Origin: Brevundimonas vesicularis
GTDB taxonomy: Bacteria > Pseudomonadota > Alphaproteobacteria > Caulobacterales > Caulobacteraceae
NCBI RefSeq assembly: GCF_027105095.1
Contig: NZ_CP114278.1
Coordinates: forward strand, 1,488,001 to 1,552,000
DNA: 64,000 nucleotides
Direction of reading: 5' to 3'
A program made the position numbers and the translations under genes. The notes beneath the pieces are model-generated. The model made no database searches and was not told where the DNA came from. It saw only the letters and a list, made by a program, of their open reading frames with translations. This document shows, piece after piece, positions 57,653 through 64,000 of this stretch (its first letter is position 1; each line of letters opens with the position of its first letter).

Positions 57653-57673
57653 AGACGGCGGCTTGAGTTCGGC

Positions 57674-57690
<17 letters not shown>
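57653..57690. terminator. bidirectional terminator overlapping metH end
   Basis: ACGGCGGCTTGAG (57655-57667) and CTCAAGCCGCCGT (57673-57685) form a 13-bp perfect stem with a TTCGG loop, followed by TTTCGC. It overlaps the final codons of the second metH gene and lies 25 bases after the plus-strand gene, so it can serve both convergent transcripts. Confidence 0.85.
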
Positions 57691-60340
<2,650 letters not shown>

Positions 60341-61423
60341 TTACGCTACCAATTCAAAAGGTTCGAGGCCGGACAGGCGCAAGGCCACAGGCCGTTCCGG
60401 GATGGCGCGGGGCTTCAGCGGCGCGACCTCTTCGGCGACGTGACGAATGTGGTCCGGCGTCGTGCCGCAGCAGCCGCCGACGATGTTGACCAGGCCGGAG
60501 GCGGCCCATTCCTCGATGAAGTGGGCGGTCTCGTGCGGCTCCTCGTCGTACTGGCCCATGGCGTTGGGCAGGCCGGCGTTGGGGTAGGCGGCGACCAGGG
60601 TGTCGGCGACGCGGCTCAGCTCGGCGATAAAGGGTCGCATCAGGTCGGCGCCCAGGGCGCAGTTGAAGCCGACGGCGAACGGTTTGGCGTGGCGTACGCT
60701 GTTCCAGAAGGCTTCGGCTGTCTGGCCTGACAGGGTGCGGCCCGAGCGGTCGGTGATGGTGCCGCTGATCCAGATGGGCAGAGCGTCCATGCCTTCGTCT
60801 TCCAGGTCCTTGATCGCCTTGATCGCGGCCTTGCAGTTCAGCGTATCGGTGATGGTTTCGATCAAATAGAGATCGACCCCGCCTTCGTTCAGCGCCTTCA
60901 CCTGATGGCGATAGGCCTCATAGACCTGGTCGAAGGTCACACTGCGTGCGCCGGGGTCGTTCACGTCGGACGACATTGAGAGCATCTTGTTCAGCGGGCC
61001 GATGGAACCGGCGGCGAAGCGCGGCTTGTGCGGCTCCTTCTCGGTCCAGCGATCGGCCGAGGCGCGGGCCAGTTTCGCGCCCTCCAGATTGATGTCCCAC
61101 ACCGCCTGGGCGTCCAGGGCGTAGTCTTCTTGTGCGATAGTGGTGCCCGAGAAGGTGTTGGTCTCTGAGATGTCGGCGCCGGCGGCGAAATACTGGTCGT
61201 GCAGGTCGGCGATGATGTCGGGCCGCGTGATGCAGAGGATGTCGTTGTTCCCCTTCATCTGATGTTTCTCGTCATAGCCGTTGGCTGCGACAAAGCGGTT
61301 GGCGCGGAAGTCGGCCTCGTCCAGCCCGCGACGCTGGATCATGACGCCCCAACTGCCATCGAGGACCAGGATGCGTTTCTTGGCCGCCTGATACAGGGCG
61401 GCGATGCGTTCCGTGCGGGTCAT
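60341..61423 (-). CDS. metH: methionine synthase, homocysteine-binding part
   Basis: 360 residues from ATG 61423 ([20 protein letters not shown]). Only the homocysteine S-methyltransferase barrel: [35 protein letters not shown] and the zinc ligands GFNC (about 229-232) and GGCCG (295-299). In E. coli both domains are in one 1227-residue protein; here the chain stops and the rest begins at the next base as a separate gene. The ATG overlaps the metF stop (ATGA). Homocysteine is methylated from methylcobalamin bound by the second protein. Confidence 0.97.
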   Translation of the reverse strand: MTRTERIAALYQAAKKRILVLDGSWGVMIQRRGLDEADFRANRFVAANGYDEKHQMKGNNDILCITRPDIIADLHDQYFAAGADISETNTFSGTTIAQEDYALDAQAVWDINLEGAKLARASADRWTEKEPHKPRFAAGSIGPLNKMLSMSSDVNDPGARSVTFDQVYEAYRHQVKALNEGGVDLYLIETITDTLNCKAAIKAIKDLEDEGMDALPIWISGTITDRSGRTLSGQTAEAFWNSVRHAKPFAVGFNCALGADLMRPFIAELSRVADTLVAAYPNAGLPNAMGQYDEEPHETAHFIEEWAASGLVNIVGGCCGTTPDHIRHVAEEVAPLKPRAIPERPVALRLSGLEPFELVA

Positions 61424-62376
61424 TGGGCTGCCGCCGTCTCGCGCACGCCCAGAACGCGACAGATCGCATAGACCAGGTCGGCGCGGTTCAGGGTGTAGAA
61501 GTGGAAGTCGGAGAAACCCTCTTCCTGCAGACGCGCGCACGTCTCGGCGGCGACGGAGGCGGCCAGCAGTTTGCGGGTTTCGGGATCGTCGTCCAGGCCG
61601 TCGAAATGCGCCTTCAGCCAGTCGGGGATGCTGGCGCCGCACGCGCCGCACATCCGCTGAAGACCGGCGAAATTGGACACCGGCATGACGCCGGGGATCA
61701 GGGGGATGGTGACGCCCGCCGCCCGCACCCGGTCGCGGAAGCGCAGGAAGGCGTCGATGTCGAAGAAGAACTGGCTGACGGCGCGGGTCGCGCCGGCATC
61801 GATCTTGGCCTTCAGCACCTCGATGTCGTGATCGATGGAGGGGCTTTCGGGGTGGCGTTCGGGATAGGCGCCGACCGTGACGTCGAATCCGCCGATGCGG
61901 TTGATGGCGGCGGTCAGTTCCGTGGCGTTGGCATAGCCGTCGGCGCGCGGCTGATAGACGCCGCCGATGCCAGCCCCGCCGGGCGGATCGCCACGCAGCG
62001 CCACGATGTGATCGACGCCGATGGTCTTATAGCCTTCGATGACCTCATCGACTTCTTCCCGGCTGGCCTCGACGCAGGTCAGGTGGGCGGCGGGGCGTAG
62101 CGAAGTCTCGGTGATGATGCGCTGGACTGTGCGGTGGGTCCGCTCGCGGGTCGAACCGCCGGCGCCGTAGGTGACGGAGACGAAGGCGGGGTTCAGCGGC
62201 TCCAGACGGCGGATCGCCTTCCACAGATTGGCCTCGGCCTCATCGGTTTTGGGCGGAAAGAACTCGAACGAGACGCGCACGGCGTCGCGGTTCGATCCGG
62301 CGCGGGCCACAGGGCCAAGAGGCGACAGCAGCAGGGCGCGAGCGTCGGCCAGGTTGAGGGAGGCGGAGGAGGCCAT
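61420..62376 (-). CDS. metF: 5,10-methylenetetrahydrofolate reductase
   Basis: 318 residues, FAD enzyme of about usual size. Motifs: VSFEFFPPKTDEAEANLWKA, VSVTYGAGGSTRERT, HLTCVEASREEVDEVIEGYK, DHIVALRGDPP, YPERHPES and VSQFFFDIDAFLRF. It makes 5-methyl-THF, the substrate of MetH. It overlaps the sahR stop by one base and the metH1 start by 4 bases, so the operon is tightly packed. Confidence 0.97.
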   Translation of the reverse strand: MASSASLNLADARALLLSPLGPVARAGSNRDAVRVSFEFFPPKTDEAEANLWKAIRRLEPLNPAFVSVTYGAGGSTRERTHRTVQRIITETSLRPAAHLTCVEASREEVDEVIEGYKTIGVDHIVALRGDPPGGAGIGGVYQPRADGYANATELTAAINRIGGFDVTVGAYPERHPESPSIDHDIEVLKAKIDAGATRAVSQFFFDIDAFLRFRDRVRAAGVTIPLIPGVMPVSNFAGLQRMCGACGASIPDWLKAHFDGLDDDPETRKLLAASVAAETCARLQEEGFSDFHFYTLNRADLVYAICRVLGVRETAAAQ

Positions 62377-63335
62377 CAGGCGGTCTTTCTATCCTGGACG
62401 CGGCGTTCCGCCGTCCAGATGGTCACGGTCAGGCCCTCGGCATCGTGGGGCAGGGCGATGGGGGCCGATGGCGTCAGGCCGCCGTCAATGAGCCAACCGT
62501 TGATCTCGCTGTCGGCGAAACCCAGGCGGCGATGCTGATGCGCCTCGCGCATATGTTCGAAGTCGTGCGGGGCGAAGTCGATGATGACCAGGCGGCCGCC
62601 CGGACTGACCAGGCGGGCGGCCTCAGCGACGGCGGCGGACGGATCGGACAGGTAGTGCAGCACCTGATGCACGATCACCAGATCGGCGCTGGCGGCGGGC
62701 AGGCGGGTGGCGAAGATGTCGCCGTGGCGCAATTCGACCTGCTCCACGCCCGCCTTGGTGACGTTGGTGCGGGCGATGTTCAGCATGTTCTGACTGAGAT
62801 CCAGCCCGACTGACATCTTGGCCTTCTTGCCGAACAGGGTCAGCATCCGGCCAGAACCTGTGCCCAGATCGACGACGCGTTCGAAGGGGCCGGGACCGAC
62901 CGCCTTTTCCAGCGCCGCCTCGACAGCGCTTTCGCTCACGTAGAGCGAACGCAGGCGATCCCACTGGGGAGCGACCTGTTCGAAATAGCTGGCGGCGGCT
63001 TCCTCGCGGTCCTTGCGGACCTCGTCCAGACGCCGATGATCCGCCTCGCCGGCGTCCTCGGCCAGGATGTCCAGCACCGTGTCGATCAGCCGGCGCGCCT
63101 GGGCGTCATGCGACAGGCGGTAGTAGACGCGGGCGCCGTCGGGAAAGCGTTCGATCAGCCCGGCGTCGGTCATCAGCTTGAGATGGCGGGACACCCGAGG
63201 TTGGCTCTGGTCCAGGATGCGGGACATTTCCATGACCGAAAGCTCTTCGCCCGCGAGCAGCGACAGAACGCGCAAACGGGTGGGTTCGCCGGCGGCGCGG
63301 AGGGCTTCGACAGTCTGATCGGCGGACAAACTCAT
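62376..63335 (-). CDS. sahR: ArsR-family regulator with methyltransferase domain (SahR-like)
   Basis: 319 residues from ATG 63335; an ATG at 63371 would run through the operator, so the shorter start is preferred. The N-terminal winged helix (about 8-80) is ArsR type: EPTRLRVLSLLAGEELSVME, then MSRILDQSQPRVSRHLKLMT. The C-terminal half is a SAM-dependent methyltransferase fold, with VVDLGTGSGRML (154-165) and GLDLSQNML. This architecture is that of SahR, the S-adenosylhomocysteine-responsive repressor of methionine genes in Proteobacteria. It heads the metF-metH operon and its own start overlaps the operator region. Confidence 0.92.
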   Translation of the reverse strand: MSLSADQTVEALRAAGEPTRLRVLSLLAGEELSVMEMSRILDQSQPRVSRHLKLMTDAGLIERFPDGARVYYRLSHDAQARRLIDTVLDILAEDAGEADHRRLDEVRKDREEAAASYFEQVAPQWDRLRSLYVSESAVEAALEKAVGPGPFERVVDLGTGSGRMLTLFGKKAKMSVGLDLSQNMLNIARTNVTKAGVEQVELRHGDIFATRLPAASADLVIVHQVLHYLSDPSAAVAEAARLVSPGGRLVIIDFAPHDFEHMREAHQHRRLGFADSEINGWLIDGGLTPSAPIALPHDAEGLTVTIWTAERRVQDRKTA

Positions 63336-63340
63336 ATGCT

Positions 63341-63362
63341 CATATAAAGATATCCTTATATG
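63341..63362. promoter_or_regulatory. palindromic operator of sahR-metF-metH operon
   Basis: A 22-base near-perfect palindrome centred on GATATC, with arms CATATAA and TTATATG; only one symmetric pair differs. It lies 6 bases upstream of the sahR ATG (63335). The complement of the left half is the same as the corresponding half of the site at 289-310. ArsR-family regulators bind such palindromes, so autoregulation of the operon is expected. It also lies about 93 bases before the EF-hand gene on the other strand. Confidence 0.8.
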
Positions 63363-63454
63363 ATTTGGCAAGCGAAATCGGTTTCTTGGAAACGCATCGA
63401 CGGGAATGGTTCGTGCGCGCGTTAAAGCCAGCAGACCCGTCTTGGAGTGATCTC

Positions 63455-63859
63455 ATGCGTAGCCTGTTCATCGCCGCTCTTGCTGTCGCCGCCGCCGGTC
63501 CGGCGTTGGCCCAGAGCGACTTTCCCGAGACGCCCATGCCTCAAATGTCTGGGCCTGAAATGTCAGGGCGGCCTATGGGCGGACAGATGCGGCCGCCGGA
63601 GCGCGAAAACCTGGCCCAGATGCAGGCGCGCATGACCCAGATGTTCAACCGTCTGGACGCCAATGAAGACGGCGTGGTCGACGCCAGTGAACTGGCCAAT
63701 GCGCGGGGCGGTCGGATGCTGGCGCGCTTCGACGCCGATGCGGACGGGCGCCTTACTCGCGAGGAGTTCGACGTGGGCCTCGCCGCCGCCTTCAAGGCGA
63801 TGGACAAGAACGGCGACGGCGTGGTGACGGCGAACGAGCGGCCGCAGCGTCCCCGCTGA
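63455..63859 (+). CDS. secreted EF-hand protein
   Basis: 134 residues from ATG 63455, with TTGGAG before it; the upstream ATG at 63365 would overlap the operator. The signal peptide is MRSLFIAALAVAAAGPALAQ. A Met/Pro-rich stretch follows (MPQMSGPEMSGRPMGGQMRP), then three EF-hand loops of canonical spacing: 68-79 (D68, N70, D72, E79), 93-104 (D93, D95, D97, E104) and 117-128 (D117, N119, D121, E128). Probably a periplasmic calcium-binding protein. The Met-rich part might bind copper, but that is speculation. Confidence 0.9.
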   Translation: MRSLFIAALAVAAAGPALAQSDFPETPMPQMSGPEMSGRPMGGQMRPPERENLAQMQARMTQMFNRLDANEDGVVDASELANARGGRMLARFDADADGRLTREEFDVGLAAAFKAMDKNGDGVVTANERPQRPR

Positions 63860-63861
63860 AG

Positions 63862-64000
63862 TCAGACGACGGGCGTCTTCAGCGGCTCGCCCGCGAAATG
63901 CGCCTGCAGATTTTCGATCAGCAGCATCAGCATGCCCTGCACCCCGGCGGTCGTGGCCCCTGCGGTGTGGGGCGTCAGAATGACATTGGGCACGTCGGCC
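63862..64000 (-). CDS. 2-hydroxyacid dehydrogenase, C-terminal end (partial)
   Basis: Only the last 45 codons are in the window; the gene continues past the right edge. The visible end, ADVPNVILTPHTAGATTAGV then QGMLMLLIENLQAHFAGEPL, has the conserved PNVILTPHTAG with the catalytic histidine of D-isomer-specific 2-hydroxyacid dehydrogenases (glyoxylate/hydroxypyruvate or lactate type). It ends at the TGA at 63862-63864, 2 bases after the EF-hand stop in convergent orientation. Confidence 0.88.
   Translation of the reverse strand, partial: ADVPNVILTPHTAGATTAGVQGMLMLLIENLQAHFAGEPLKTPVV

Noticed and set aside
60341..60343. TAA inside metH taken as a frameshift or sequencing error
   Set aside because: The stop is at a domain boundary and the second half has its own GTG in the correct place. 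Split metH is known in related bacteria, so I treat it as real.
63336..63371. Longer sahR start at ATG 63371
   Set aside because: It would translate the operator palindrome itself (HIRISLY) and add 12 residues not typical of ArsR starts. ATG 63335 leaves the operator upstream.

Overview
The window is high-GC alphaproteobacterial chromosome. Gene content and order suggest Caulobacterales, most likely a Brevundimonas-like organism: an NDUFA12-type complex I subunit, large TonB-dependent receptors, DUF1489 and DUF2155 proteins, a metH split into two genes, and the block rpsF-rpsR-rplI...dnaB-alr-radA-cvpA-purF. The genus is inference. No prophage, transposase, integrase or CRISPR array was seen, and most genes are housekeeping.

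Layout. 1-384: a cobalamin riboswitch on the minus strand, serving a gene beyond the left edge, with a palindromic operator just upstream of it. 384-9566: ArsC-like protein, EEP phosphatase, DUF2188, an ECF sigma operon, panB, a YfgM/BamB-type envelope pair, der, a Nudix hydrolase and an AraC regulator. 9710-23636: two SDR genes, a CopG/ParE toxin-antitoxin pair, and the long minus-strand housekeeping block running from rpsF down to purF, interrupted by a TonB receptor, a small secreted protein, a YIP1 protein and the toxin-antitoxin pair. 23856-29208: leucine/isovalerate catabolism (both 3-methylcrotonyl-CoA carboxylase subunits and an enoyl-CoA hydratase family member). 29205-36963: ABM monooxygenase, DUF1489, MATE pump, metG, rhodanese, TerC, rlmB, tRNA-Tyr, tRNA-Gly and tuf. 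37218-41279: two secreted pentapeptide-repeat proteins and a degenerate class II ribonucleotide reductase-like protein. 41486-49546: NDUFA12, DUF2155, an RHH/TM/EF-hand protein, lepB, aat, accC-accB-aroQ (fatty acid synthesis and shikimate pathway), thiS-thiG, a structured intergenic stretch and a uridine kinase-like gene. 49705-57628: acyl-CoA ligase, DUF1499, MBL hydrolase, and a somewhat less GC-rich segment with a second TonB receptor. 57674-63335: the methionine operon sahR-metF-metH1-metH2, read leftwards. The right edge holds an EF-hand protein and the end of a 2-hydroxyacid dehydrogenase.

Four observations stand out. (1) Near-identical palindromes of the type CATATAA-RGATATC-NTTATATG lie at 289-310, beside the cobalamin riboswitch, and at 63341-63362, at the start of the sahR-metF-metH operon; this suggests one methionine/B12 regulon seen at both ends of the window. 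(2) The 847-residue protein at 38736-41279 looks like a complete class II ribonucleotide reductase that has lost its catalytic core but kept its C-terminal domain. (3) A 112-residue protein at 42555-42893 joins a ribbon-helix-helix DNA-binding motif to a membrane segment and a canonical EF-hand. (4) The gene-poor stretch 48132-48642 can fold into several strong hairpins, including a three-way junction, and matches no RNA class I could recall.
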